Positions 56,427 through 64,000 of a DNA stretch of 64,000 nucleotides are shown here, one piece after another (the stretch's first letter is position 1; each line of letters starts with the position of its first letter). Location: the NCBI RefSeq assembly GCF_002743335.1, contig NZ_PDZB01000001.1:186001-250000 (forward strand), read 5' to 3'. The translations under genes were made by a program, and so were the position numbers. Source of the stretch: Sporosarcina sp. P32b. GTDB taxonomy: Bacteria; Bacillota; Bacilli; Bacillales_A; Planococcaceae. The notes under the pieces were generated by a model. It was not told the origin of the DNA. It saw nothing but the letters and a program-made list of their open reading frames with translations, and searched no databases.

Positions 56427-57157
56427 GTATGCCACGTTTTGCACTCGTTTTAGGAGCCACTGGAGGAATTGGGGAAGTCATCTGTAAACAGCTAGCAGAA
56501 GCGGGATGGTCTTTGTATTTGCACTATAATACAAATAAAAACCAGCTCGATCTATTGCGTACGGAGTTAGAAGAGACGTATCCCAACCAGCAATTTCTCA
56601 GTGTGCAAGCTGACTTTAGAGTGGAGCAAGCAGCAGAAAAATTAGCGGCAAGCATTCAAAGCGTTCAAGCAATTGTTGTAGCCAACGGTCAAGCAGTTGT
56701 AAAACTGTTATCCGATACAAGCGAATTGGAAATGTCGGAATTATGGCAAGTCCATATGCAGAATCCAGCTCGTTTAATCGCACTATTATCCGAAAAACTA
56801 CGCAAGCAAGATGTTTCCTATATACTATTTATCGGCTCAATATGGGGCAGTGCGGGGGCTGCAGGTGAAGTCATGTATTCTGCAGTCAAAGGTGCCCAAC
56901 ATGCCTTCGTCAAAGCATATGCAAAGGAATCAGCTTATTCTGGTATACGGGTCAATGCCATTGCACCAGGTTGGATTGACACCCGAATGAATCAGGAATT
57001 TTCTGCAGAGGAGCGTCAGATGGTACTTGAACAAATACCACTTTTGTCAGTCGGGACACCGCAGGAAATAGCGAATATGGTCGAATTTATGCTAAGTGGC
57101 AAAGCAGATTATATGACAGGTGAAATAATTCAAATTAATGGTGGCTGGTATATTTAA
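56423..57157 (+). CDS. ymfI: Short-chain dehydrogenase YmfI (EF-P 5-aminopentanone reductase type)
   Basis: This 244-residue SDR has the cofactor motif GATGGIGE near residue 12 and catalytic Tyr-xxx-Lys in MYSAVKGAQHAF, with GSIWGSAGAAGE before it and RVNAIAPGWIDT after. B. subtilis YmfI reduces the 5-aminopentanone on elongation factor P to 5-aminopentanol; that role is inferred here from synteny. ATG 56423 overlaps ymfH; ATG 56429 is the alternative. Confidence 0.9.
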   Translation: MSMPRFALVLGATGGIGEVICKQLAEAGWSLYLHYNTNKNQLDLLRTELEETYPNQQFLSVQADFRVEQAAEKLAASIQSVQAIVVANGQAVVKLLSDTSELEMSELWQVHMQNPARLIALLSEKLRKQDVSYILFIGSIWGSAGAAGEVMYSAVKGAQHAFVKAYAKESAYSGIRVNAIAPGWIDTRMNQEFSAEERQMVLEQIPLLSVGTPQEIANMVEFMLSGKADYMTGEIIQINGGWYI

Positions 57158-57165
57158 AGCCTTTG

Positions 57166-57200
57166 GAAAAGGACAATGCCTGTTGTCCTTTTCTTTTTTT
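57166..57200 (+). terminator. Intrinsic terminator after ymfI
   Basis: GAAAAGGACAA pairs perfectly with TTGTCCTTTTC around a 6-base loop, followed by a seven-T run. Confidence 0.92.
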
Positions 57201-57289
57201 CTTTTATTCGCTTTGGCTATCCGCTATTATAGAACTAAGTGCATACTTGTGCATTCTGGAAAAAGTAGTTTTATGAAGGAGTGTGTTGA

Positions 57290-58084
57290 ATGGGAGAATG
57301 GTATGTCGAATATGAGTTGCAAGTCAATCGGCCTGGGTTGCTAGGGGATATTGCTTCCTTACTTGGTATGTTGCGAGTAGATATTGTGACCATCAATGGG
57401 GTGGATGGAAGATACCGTGGTATGCTCGTTCACACTGATCACGATCAGCAAATTAAACGTTTTGAGTTGATTGCCTCTACTATGGATGCAATTGTCATCC
57501 ACAAGATCAGAGAACCTAAACTACGTGATGTATTGGCTGTTCGTCATGGACATTATATTCAGCGTGGAACGGATGACCGAAGAACTTATCAGTTCATAAG
57601 AAGTGAGCTTGGAATCTTAGTGGATTTTTTAGCGGAAATATTTAAACAGGATGGTCATAAACTAATCGGTGTACGTGGGATGCCGCGAGTAGGTAAAACG
57701 GAATCCGTAGTAGCGGCAAGTGTGTGTGCCAATAAAAAATGGGTCTTTTTATCTTCCACGATGATTAAACAAACGATTAGAACGAGTATGATGGGGGATG
57801 AGTTCTCTGATGATAACATCTTTATACTTGATGGGATCGTGACACGAAAAACTTCTGACGAACGTCATATGCAATTAGTACGTGAAATCATGGGGTTGCC
57901 GACAATTAAAGTGGTTGAGCATCCGGATATGTTTGTAAAGCAATCCGAATATACAATTGAAGATTTTGATATCATCATAGAGTTACGAACGACTGTGGAT
58001 CAAGAAATCACTTACGATATTTTAGAAAAGAATGATCCAATATCCAACCGTAACCCTATGGGCGGCTTTAATATGTTTAATTGA
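57290..58084 (+). CDS. ymfK: DUF3388 protein YmfK with P-loop
   Basis: The 264-residue protein has an ACT-like N-terminal domain (YVEYELQVNRPGLLGDIASL, VDIVTINGVDGRYRGMLV). A central Walker A G130-MPRVGK136-T137 is followed by WVFLSSTMIKQTIRTSM and VEHPDMFVKQSEY. This matches the DUF3388 family found between ymfI and ymfM in Bacillales; its function is unknown to me. The small ymfJ gene (DUF3243) that lies before it in B. subtilis is absent. GAAGGAGTG lies upstream of ATG 57290. Confidence 0.88.
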   Translation: MGEWYVEYELQVNRPGLLGDIASLLGMLRVDIVTINGVDGRYRGMLVHTDHDQQIKRFELIASTMDAIVIHKIREPKLRDVLAVRHGHYIQRGTDDRRTYQFIRSELGILVDFLAEIFKQDGHKLIGVRGMPRVGKTESVVAASVCANKKWVFLSSTMIKQTIRTSMMGDEFSDDNIFILDGIVTRKTSDERHMQLVREIMGLPTIKVVEHPDMFVKQSEYTIEDFDIIIELRTTVDQEITYDILEKNDPISNRNPMGGFNMFN

Positions 58085-58111
58085 TTGAAAAGAGTTAGGT
58101 AGGTGTTGAAT

Positions 58112-58921
58112 TTGATCGGAATAGGTGCTCGTTTAAAAGAAGCGAGGATTTCAAAAGGGTTGACGCTAGAAGATTTACAAGACAGTACGAAAATTCAACA
58201 ACGTTATTTGTCAGCGATTGAAAATGAAGAGTTTCAAGTTATTCCTGGTGCTTTCTATGTTCGTGTTTTTATTAAACAGTATGCTGAAGCAGTTGACTTG
58301 GATGCGGATGAAGTATTGAGTCTTTATCAAGAAGTGTATGAACCGGGAGTACAAGAAAAGCAGGAAAAAGTTGTGCCAGCGACTATGCAACGTAGTATGG
58401 GTTCAAAGCAGAGTAACCAATTAAGAGAAGCAATGCCGAAAATAATTGTTGCACTATTTATCATTCTGATTTTAGTTATTGTTTATACTTTGCTTAGAGA
58501 CAAAGCAACAAGTCCGGCTACAGACGATGAATTATCGGAACCCGGTTCATCAGTAGTCACTGACCCACAACAAGATCCGGTAGATGTTGAGAAGCCCAAG
58601 CAACCGTTTGAACACGCTTCTACTGATGGTGAAACATCTACATTCAAATTGTCTGATACTGACAAGATCAAAGTCGTTGTCAAAACTACGGGTGCGTCTT
58701 GGATTTCAGTAACAGATCAAGATGGCAAAGAATGGATGCCTGATCCAGGTGGTGCCCGTGTAGTACAAGAAGGCGAAACAATTGAAATTGAAGCGAATGA
58801 TGTGGAAAGTTTGAGAATCCGAGTTGGGAATTACGAAAACGCGGAATTAACTGTCAATGGACAGCGTGTAGATTACCCAACAAATCTCATACCACAAAAC
58901 ATTGTGTTAAAAAAACCATAG
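58112..58921 (+). CDS. ymfM: RodZ-like helix-turn-helix membrane protein YmfM
   Basis: This 269-residue protein has an N-terminal RodZ-type HTH (GARLKEARISKGLTLEDLQD, IQQRYLSAIENEEF, PGAFYVRVFIKQYAEAV) and one membrane helix (IIVALFIILILVIVYTLL, about 113-130). An acidic Pro-rich periplasmic linker leads to a DUF4115 domain (WISVTDQDGKEWMPD). RodZ-type proteins link MreB to the envelope. TTG 58112 is 8 bases after AGGTAGG; GTG 58103 and TTG 58106 are too close. Confidence 0.92.
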   Translation: MIGIGARLKEARISKGLTLEDLQDSTKIQQRYLSAIENEEFQVIPGAFYVRVFIKQYAEAVDLDADEVLSLYQEVYEPGVQEKQEKVVPATMQRSMGSKQSNQLREAMPKIIVALFIILILVIVYTLLRDKATSPATDDELSEPGSSVVTDPQQDPVDVEKPKQPFEHASTDGETSTFKLSDTDKIKVVVKTTGASWISVTDQDGKEWMPDPGGARVVQEGETIEIEANDVESLRIRVGNYENAELTVNGQRVDYPTNLIPQNIVLKKP

Positions 58922-58922
58922 A

Positions 58923-58960
58923 AAAATAGTCATCTCAAAAGGTGACTATTTTATTCTTTA
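58923..58960 (+). terminator. Intrinsic terminator after ymfM
   Basis: AAAATAGTCATC pairs with GGTGACTATTTT (one G-U pair) around TCAAAA, then ATTCTTTA. Confidence 0.82.
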
Positions 58961-58995
58961 TAAGTAGATTTTACCGTTAGAAAGGCGGACATGTA

Positions 58996-59574
58996 ATGAA
59001 TTTACCAAATAAAATTACACTCTCAAGAGTATTTATGATCCCTATTTTCATCCTGTTTCTTGCAGTGGACTTTGGATGGGGAATGATTCAACTAGGTGGA
59101 GTGGAAATGCCTGTTGAACATTTAGTGGGAGCGATCATCTTCATCATTGCTTCAACAACGGACTGGCTAGATGGATACTTAGCTAGAAAAAACAACTTAG
59201 TGACCAATATGGGTAAGTTTTTGGATCCGTTAGCAGATAAATTACTAGTCTCAGCTGCTTTTATTTTATTAGTGGAAATGGGGACAGCTCCTGCTTGGAT
59301 CGTCATCATTATTATTAGTAGAGAATTTGCCGTGACAGGTTTACGTTTGATTTTAGCAGGAGGCGGTGAAGTAGTAGCAGCCAACCAGTTAGGTAAAATT
59401 AAAACAGTCGCGCAACTTCTAGCGATTTCATTTCTTTTATTGCATAATATATTCTTCGAGGCAATTGGTATTCCATTCGGAACGATCATGTTGTATATCG
59501 CATTAGTATTTACAGTATGGTCAGGTGTCGATTACTTCGTTAAAAATCGTAAAATTTTAGTGGAGTCAATGTGA
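58996..59574 (+). CDS. pgsA: CDP-diacylglycerol-glycerol-3-phosphate phosphatidyltransferase
   Basis: This 192-residue CDP-alcohol phosphotransferase has the family motif DG-xx-AR-(8)-G-xxx-D-xxx-D (DGYLARKNN then MGKFLDPLADKLL) and four or more membrane helices. It makes phosphatidylglycerophosphate using CDP-diacylglycerol from CdsA. AAAGGCGG precedes ATG 58996. Position before cinA is standard. Confidence 0.98.
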   Translation: MNLPNKITLSRVFMIPIFILFLAVDFGWGMIQLGGVEMPVEHLVGAIIFIIASTTDWLDGYLARKNNLVTNMGKFLDPLADKLLVSAAFILLVEMGTAPAWIVIIIISREFAVTGLRLILAGGGEVVAANQLGKIKTVAQLLAISFLLLHNIFFEAIGIPFGTIMLYIALVFTVWSGVDYFVKNRKILVESM

Positions 59575-59590
59575 GGAGTGAAATGTATTC

Positions 59591-60847
59591 ATGAAAGCAG
59601 AAATCATTGCGGTAGGATCTGAACTTCTTCTAGGACAAATCACGAATACTAATGCTAGGTTCATATCGGCCAGATTGGCTGAAGCTGGAATTGAGGTATA
59701 TTGCCACACCGTTGTAGGGGATAATCCTACACGCTTGTCACAAACCATTCAACTGGCTCAGAAACGTGCAGATATCCTTATCTTTAGTGGCGGTCTCGGA
59801 CCGACTAAAGATGACCTGACAAAGCAAACTATTGCCCATGAATTAGGTTGTGAGCTTGTATCTGATGATGATGCGATGAAAACCATCGAAGATTATTTTA
59901 CTCAAGTTGGAAAAGTAATGACGGAGAATAATAAACAGCAAGCACTTGTTTTAAAAGGATCTACGGTATTGCCAAATCGAAATGGTATGGCTCCTGGCAT
60001 AGCGATAGGCAAGAATGGTAAACAGTATATTTTACTGCCGGGCCCTCCCCATGAAATGGAGCCCATGTTTGAACAAGAAGCGATTCCATACTTGCTTGGT
60101 GTATACGGAAAACAAGATGTAATCACATCGAAGGTATTGAAGTTGCAGGGAATTGGCGAATCAGAATTGGAAGTGCGTATCCAGTCTATTCTAGAGAAGC
60201 AAACAAACCCTACAATTGCACCACTTGCTTCACCTGGTATGGTGAAGTTGCGTATTACCGCAAAAGCTAAAACGGAAGAAGATGCTCAGAAGTTAATATT
60301 ACCTGTGGAACAGGAAATTCGTTCAATTGTAGGGGAGTTTATTTATGGTGTAGATGAAGATACGCTGGCTTCCAAAACGACTGAATTATTGCTTCAAAAT
60401 GACTGGACTATTTCGGCGGCAGAAAGTTTAACTACCGGAATGTTTATGGCGGAACTTGGTTCAGAAGCTGGAATTGGTAATGCGCTAAAGGGCGGTCTTG
60501 TAGTATACAATAAAGAAATGAAAATCGAGCAATTAGGTATCTTATCATCATTGCTTGATTACCATGGGATTGTCAGTGCAGAGTGTGCTGAAGCGATGGC
60601 TGAAAGCGTTAGAGAGAGATTTTCTACAACATTTGGTGTTAGTCTGACAGGAGCTGCAGGTCCTGAACCTCATGATGGTCAGCCACCCGGTACAGTTTGG
60701 ATCGGGATTGCAGCAGAAGGTATGAAGACAACATCTTATAAGCTTCAGCTTTCCGGGTCTCGCAATACAAATCGTAAACGTTCTGTTCAATTTGCCTTAC
60801 ATTACCTTATTCAGAAAATAAAAGAGAAAAAAGAACTGAAGTATTAA
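59591..60847 (+). CDS. cinA: Competence/damage protein CinA
   Basis: This 418-residue two-domain protein has an N-terminal MoCF-like domain (AEIIAVGSELLLGQITNTNA, FSGGLGPTKDDLTKQ) and a C-terminal nicotinamide-nucleotide amidohydrolase domain (AAESLTTGMFMAEL, GGLVVYNKEMKIEQLG, VSLTGAAGPEPHDGQPPGTV). CinA often lies before recA and in competent bacteria joins its transcript; here the recA promoter and LexA box come after cinA. GAGGAGTG precedes ATG 59591. Confidence 0.97.
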   Translation: MKAEIIAVGSELLLGQITNTNARFISARLAEAGIEVYCHTVVGDNPTRLSQTIQLAQKRADILIFSGGLGPTKDDLTKQTIAHELGCELVSDDDAMKTIEDYFTQVGKVMTENNKQQALVLKGSTVLPNRNGMAPGIAIGKNGKQYILLPGPPHEMEPMFEQEAIPYLLGVYGKQDVITSKVLKLQGIGESELEVRIQSILEKQTNPTIAPLASPGMVKLRITAKAKTEEDAQKLILPVEQEIRSIVGEFIYGVDEDTLASKTTELLLQNDWTISAAESLTTGMFMAELGSEAGIGNALKGGLVVYNKEMKIEQLGILSSLLDYHGIVSAECAEAMAESVRERFSTTFGVSLTGAAGPEPHDGQPPGTVWIGIAAEGMKTTSYKLQLSGSRNTNRKRSVQFALHYLIQKIKEKKELKY

Positions 60848-60928
60848 ATTTTGCTATTAAATTAGCTACCAAAAATCAATTCATCCTAGCCTTTTGCGCT
60901 TGTTTTTCAATTTCTATAACCGATTTAT

Positions 60929-60942
60929 CGAATGCCCGTTCG
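60929..60942 (+). promoter_or_regulatory. LexA (SOS) operator of recA
   Basis: CGAATGCCCGTTCG fits the Bacillus LexA box CGAACRNRYGTTYG at 12 of 14 positions, with an intact GTTCG half and CGAA half. It sits 8 bases before the recA -35 element. Confidence 0.85.
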
Positions 60943-60950
60943 TTTAAATC

Positions 60951-60979
60951 TTGTGTATTCCATTTGAAAAAGGTATAAT
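60951..60979 (+). promoter_or_regulatory. Promoter of recA
   Basis: TTGTGT (60951-60956) is exactly 17 bases from a perfect TATAAT (60974-60979). Start would be near 60986, about 28 bases before recA. Confidence 0.8.
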
Positions 60980-61013
60980 AAGAGTAGAAAAAGAGTTTGA
61001 GGAGGAATTGTAA

Positions 61014-62075
61014 TTGAGCAATCGTAAAGCGGCATTAGATATGGCACTAAAACAAATAGAGAAACAATTCGGTAAAGGTTCTGTCATGAAAATGGGAGAG
61101 AAGACAGATCTTCAAATTGATACATCTTCGTCAGGTTCACTAGCTTTGGATGCGGCACTAGGAATAGGCGGATATCCACGTGGACGAGTCATTGAAATCT
61201 ATGGACCAGAGAGTTCTGGTAAAACGACTGTTTCGTTGCATGCAATTGCAGAAGTGCAAGCAAGCGGTGGTACTGCGGCATTTATTGATGCGGAACACGC
61301 ATTAGACCCTGTCTATGCACAAAAGCTAGGTGTCAATATCGATGAGTTGCTATTATCACAGCCGGATACAGGTGAGCAAGCATTAGAAATTGCAGAAGCA
61401 CTTGTTCGTTCAGGCGCGGTAGATATTGTCGTAGTTGACTCTGTAGCAGCACTTGTACCAAAAGCTGAAATCGAAGGCGAGATGGGTGACGCACACGTTG
61501 GTTTGCAAGCTCGTTTGATGTCTCAAGCGTTGCGTAAACTTTCTGGTGCTATTAATAAATCAAATACTATTGCAGTATTCATTAACCAGATTCGTGAAAA
61601 AGTAGGCGTTATGTTCGGTAATCCAGAAGTAACACCAGGTGGACGTGCATTAAAGTTCTATGCTTCTGTTCGTCTTGAAGTGCGCAGAGGTGAAGCAATC
61701 AAGCAAGGCAACGACATTATGGGTAATAAAACTAGAATTCGTGTCGTGAAAAATAAGGTAGCTCCACCTTTCCGTACAGCAGAGGTAGACATCATGTACG
61801 GTGAAGGAATTTCAAAAGAAGGTGAAATTCTGGATTTGGGGTCTGAATTGGAAGTAGTCCAAAAGAGTGGTGCTTGGTATTCTTATGAAGGCGAGCGTTT
61901 AGGACAAGGTCGTGAAAACGCGAAACAATTCTTGAAGGAAAACTTAAAAATGCGTGATGAAATCGCGGTCAAAATTCGTGAATCATACGGTTTAAATGCT
62001 ACAAACTATGTAATCGCAGCACATGATGAAGAAGATGAGCTGGATGACTTACTAACACTTTCAGATGAGAAGTAA
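61014..62075 (+). CDS. recA: Recombinase RecA
   Basis: This 353-residue protein has Walker A G64-PESSGKT71, Walker [15 protein letters not shown]1/L2 loops ([36 protein letters not shown]) and the [14 protein letters not shown] segment. It forms filaments on single-stranded DNA for repair and triggers LexA self-cleavage. TTG 61014 follows GAGGAGGAATTG with 8 bases from GGAGG. SOS control is indicated by the operator at 60929. Confidence 0.99.
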   Translation: MSNRKAALDMALKQIEKQFGKGSVMKMGEKTDLQIDTSSSGSLALDAALGIGGYPRGRVIEIYGPESSGKTTVSLHAIAEVQASGGTAAFIDAEHALDPVYAQKLGVNIDELLLSQPDTGEQALEIAEALVRSGAVDIVVVDSVAALVPKAEIEGEMGDAHVGLQARLMSQALRKLSGAINKSNTIAVFINQIREKVGVMFGNPEVTPGGRALKFYASVRLEVRRGEAIKQGNDIMGNKTRIRVVKNKVAPPFRTAEVDIMYGEGISKEGEILDLGSELEVVQKSGAWYSYEGERLGQGRENAKQFLKENLKMRDEIAVKIRESYGLNATNYVIAAHDEEDELDDLLTLSDEK

Positions 62076-62086
62076 GATATACTTGC

Positions 62087-62118
62087 AAAACCGCCAATTT
62101 TCAATTGGCGGTTTTTTT
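62087..62118 (+). terminator. Intrinsic terminator after recA
   Basis: AAAACCGCCAATT pairs with AATTGGCGGTTTT around a 3-base loop, with a seven-T run. Confidence 0.96.
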
Positions 62119-62194
62119 ATATAAAATCACTACATTTCATTTTAGAGATAATTAGCTTGACTATGACATTCCTCACGCTGTTCTGGAACTATAA

Positions 62195-62223
62195 GTACAT
62201 TTCAAGGAAAAGGCGAAATGTAC
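62195..62223 (+). repeat. Perfect 9-bp inverted repeat
   Basis: GTACATTTC (62195-62203) and GAAATGTAC (62215-62223) flank an 11-base purine-rich loop. No gene or promoter is evident around it, so it may be an RNA hairpin or a remnant of a dispersed repeat. Confidence 0.6.
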
Positions 62224-62231
62224 AGTGGAAA

Positions 62232-62274
62232 GACTCGAGCAAAAAACAAAAAGCTTCTATAGAGTCATTTTTCC
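62232..62274 (+). terminator. Terminator-like hairpin with A-rich loop
   Basis: GACTC (62232-62236) pairs with GAGTC (62262-62266), and GAGC inside it with GCTT; an A-rich loop lies between and ATTTTTCC follows. It could be a second terminator, ending whatever passes the recA terminator. Confidence 0.4.
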
Positions 62275-62285
62275 TTCATCATTCC

Positions 62286-62314
62286 TTGACACAATAAAAA
62301 TACAACTATACAAT
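62286..62314 (+). promoter_or_regulatory. Strong sigma-A promoter of rny
   Basis: A perfect TTGACA (62286-62291) is exactly 17 bases from TACAAT (62309-62314, 5 of 6). The start near 62321 coincides with GGCGTATTATATACGTCC, which forms a hairpin at the very 5' end of the transcript. Confidence 0.88.
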
Positions 62315-62320
62315 TAAAGT

Positions 62321-62623
62321 GGCGTATTATATACGTCCTATATTTAACAAACCAATCAATTGTTTTTGGCGGTATGTTGATTTTAACTTAATTCAGCAAA
62401 ATGAAAAGTTAAGCAAAAAGTAGTGACATCAATAGAAAATTAGTCCCGAAACAGCAGGTTTTCTACTACCCGTTGGATTAAGTTAAGCCTTCGGCGTTTT
62501 CACAGATCGTCGGGACATTACCGGGAATCTCCGGTAACAAGTAAAGTGAATATATTCGCCGTGGCAAAATTGATTATACAAGCCGACTGAAAAGAAAAGA
62601 ATAAGCAGGAGGAGGTGACCTCA
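62321..62623 (+). ncRNA. Long structured 5' leader of rny
   Basis: The roughly 300-base leader starts with the hairpin CGTAT-TAT-ATACG (62323-62335). TTAACTTAAT (62383-62392) can pair locally with AAGTTAA (62406-62412) or over 10 bp with ATTAAGTTAA (62477-62486). GTCCCGA (62443-62449) pairs with TCGGGAC (62510-62516), crossing the second helix. TTACCGG (62518-62524) pairs with CCGGTAA (62531-62537). The set implies a pseudoknot or two exclusive folds. No known RNA class is recognised; it may be rny regulation or a separate small RNA. Confidence 0.6.
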
Positions 62624-64000
62624 ATGGGTATTGAAATACTCATCTCCGTTTTGCTAAGTCTCATCGTCGGTGCAGTTGTTAGCTTTTTTATATTGAAAAA
62701 TGTGAATGATTCAAAAGTAACTGGTGCCAAGCATACTGCCAACCAACTCGTCGAAGAGGCGAAGCGTGAAGCGGAGTCAGTGAAGAAAGAGGCACTGTTA
62801 GAAGCGAAAGATGAAACTCACGAACTGCGGATTGAAGCAGAAACAGAAGTCCGTGAGAGAAGGACGGAATTACAGAAACAGGAAAACCGTCTCTTACAGC
62901 GTGAAGAAAACCTTGATCGCAAGGATGATGCGCTCAATAAAAGAGAAGCAGGTCTAGAGCGCAAAGAAGATGCGCTATTAGAAAGACAACAGCATATTGA
63001 AGAGATGGAACGCAAAGCGGAACAACTCGTTACTACACAGAAGACTGAACTGGAAAGAATCTCTTCGTTAACTAGAGATGAGGCAAAGCGCGTCATCTTG
63101 GAAGATGTTGAAGAAGAACTATCTACAGATATTGCTGTCATGACAAAAGAATCGGAGCAACGAGCTAAAGAAGAATCGGAGCGTAAAGCTCGTGAAATTC
63201 TATCGTTGGCATTGCAACGTTTTGCAGCAGATCATGTGGCAGAAACAACAGTTTCCGTCGTTAACTTACCGAATGATGAGATGAAAGGTCGCATCATTGG
63301 TCGTGAAGGACGAAATATTCGTACTCTCGAGACGCTTACAGGAATTGATCTAATTATTGACGATACACCAGAAGCAGTCATTCTTTCCGGTTTTGATCCA
63401 GTACGTAGAGAGACGGCAAGATTGGCTTTGGAGAAATTGGTTCAGGATGGACGAATTCACCCTGCACGTATCGAAGAAATGGTGGACAAGTCTAGAAGAG
63501 AAGTGGACGAGTTAATCCGAGAAAAGGGAGAACAAACTACATTCGATGTAGGTGTTCACAACTTGCATCCGGATATGATCAAAATTCTTGGACGTTTGCA
63601 CTTCCGTACGAGTTATGGACAGAACGTCTTGAAACACTCTATCGAAGTAGCCTATTTAACTGGCTTACTGGCGGCAGAGCTAGGAGAAGACGTAACACTT
63701 GCTAGACGTGCTGGCTTACTTCATGATATCGGTAAAGCAATCGACCATGAGGTAGAAGGTAGTCACGTTCAAATTGGTAAAGAGTTGGCAGTGAAATATA
63801 AAGAACATCCAGTTGTCATTAACAGTATTGCTTCTCACCACGGTGACGAAGAAGCTACTTCTGTTATAGCAGTACTTGTAGCAGCGGCAGATGCATTATC
63901 TGCAGCAAGACCAGGTGCTCGTAGTGAAACATTGGAAAACTATATAAAACGACTGCAAAAACTCGAAGAAATTTCGGAATCATACGAAGGTGTAGAGAAG
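62624..64000 (+). CDS. rny: Ribonuclease Y (3' end beyond window)
   Basis: 459 codons are visible of a protein usually near 520. An N-terminal membrane helix (about 2-24, [20 protein letters not shown]) is followed by a long charged coiled coil to about residue 200. A KH domain follows ([19 protein letters not shown]), then the HD domain with H367-D368 in [12 protein letters not shown]. It is the main endoribonuclease starting mRNA decay in Bacillales, and partners with RNase J and PNPase. Its start ATG 62624 follows AGGAGGAGGTG, a near-perfect ribosome site. The gene runs off the window end. Confidence 0.97.
   Translation, partial: MGIEILISVLLSLIVGAVVSFFILKNVNDSKVTGAKHTANQLVEEAKREAESVKKEALLEAKDETHELRIEAETEVRERRTELQKQENRLLQREENLDRKDDALNKREAGLERKEDALLERQQHIEEMERKAEQLVTTQKTELERISSLTRDEAKRVILEDVEEELSTDIAVMTKESEQRAKEESERKAREILSLALQRFAADHVAETTVSVVNLPNDEMKGRIIGREGRNIRTLETLTGIDLIIDDTPEAVILSGFDPVRRETARLALEKLVQDGRIHPARIEEMVDKSRREVDELIREKGEQTTFDVGVHNLHPDMIKILGRLHFRTSYGQNVLKHSIEVAYLTGLLAAELGEDVTLARRAGLLHDIGKAIDHEVEGSHVQIGKELAVKYKEHPVVINSIASHHGDEEATSVIAVLVAAADALSAARPGARSETLENYIKRLQKLEEISESYEGVEK

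Larger units (their letters stand above)
62076..62623 (+). other. Long intergenic region recA to rny
   Basis: This 548-base gap has no credible coding sequence. It holds the recA terminator, a pair of unexplained hairpins (62195-62274), a consensus promoter and an approximately 300-base structured leader, listed separately. Confidence 0.8.

Noticed and set aside
1-64000. Prophage, insertion sequences, defence islands, biosynthetic clusters
   Set aside because: No transposase, integrase, toxin-antitoxin, restriction or secondary-metabolite genes are visible; all genes are conserved core functions on one strand.

Overview
This window is a stretch of core chromosome from a low-GC, motile, endospore-forming Bacillales bacterium. 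Gene content, TTG/GTG starts with strong GGAGG-type ribosome sites, dipicolinate synthase genes and the B. subtilis-like gene order all point to Bacillaceae/Planococcaceae. A Sporosarcina-like member of Planococcaceae is my best guess, but that is inference from protein character rather than a database match. Every confident gene is on the + strand. I see no rRNA, tRNA, CRISPR, prophage or insertion sequence.

Layout. (1) 1-15259 is the distal part of the fla/che operon: fliY (cut by the window start), cheY, fliO, fliP, fliQ, fliR, flhB, flhA, flhF, flhG, cheB, cheA, cheW, cheC, cheD, sigD, a small uncharacterised protein and a swrB-like gene. It holds the flagellar export gate, the factors that place flagella, the chemotaxis phosphorelay with its adaptation enzymes, and the flagellar sigma factor. 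(2) 15260-24395 runs rpsB-tsf-pyrH-frr-uppS-cdsA-dxr-rseP-proS (translation, UMP kinase, isoprenoid and phospholipid synthesis, site-2 protease), with hairpins between several genes. (3) 24460-36176 holds polC, then rimP-nusA-rnpM(ylxR)-ylxQ-infB-ylxP-rbfA-truB-ribF. (4) 36177-41905 holds rpsO with its leader, pnp, an M16 peptidase, ymxH, and dpaA-dpaB for spore dipicolinate. (5) 42023-48197 holds asd, dapA, rnjB (RNase J2) and ftsK/spoIIIE. Compared with B. subtilis, dapG (between asd and dapA) and tepA (before spoIIIE) are missing. (6) 48549-53468 is a BMP-type lipoprotein plus ABC nucleoside importer. (7) 53860-62075 holds ymfF-ymfH-ymfI (M16 pair plus EF-P 5-aminopentanone reductase-type SDR), ymfK (DUF3388 with a P-loop), ymfM, pgsA, cinA, and recA behind a LexA box. 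(8) The window ends inside rny (RNase Y).

The proteins are almost all well known. The unexplained material lies between genes: a roughly 300-nt leader with competing helices in front of rny; an extended -10 promoter placed in the loop of a perfect 14-bp inverted repeat upstream of the lipoprotein gene; two 56-bp direct repeats before ymfF; and structured leaders before rpsB, rpsO, asd and rimP. All structure calls were made by eye from complementarity, without energy calculation or searches. I found no convincing new multi-gene system; the best candidate for something undescribed is the rny leader.
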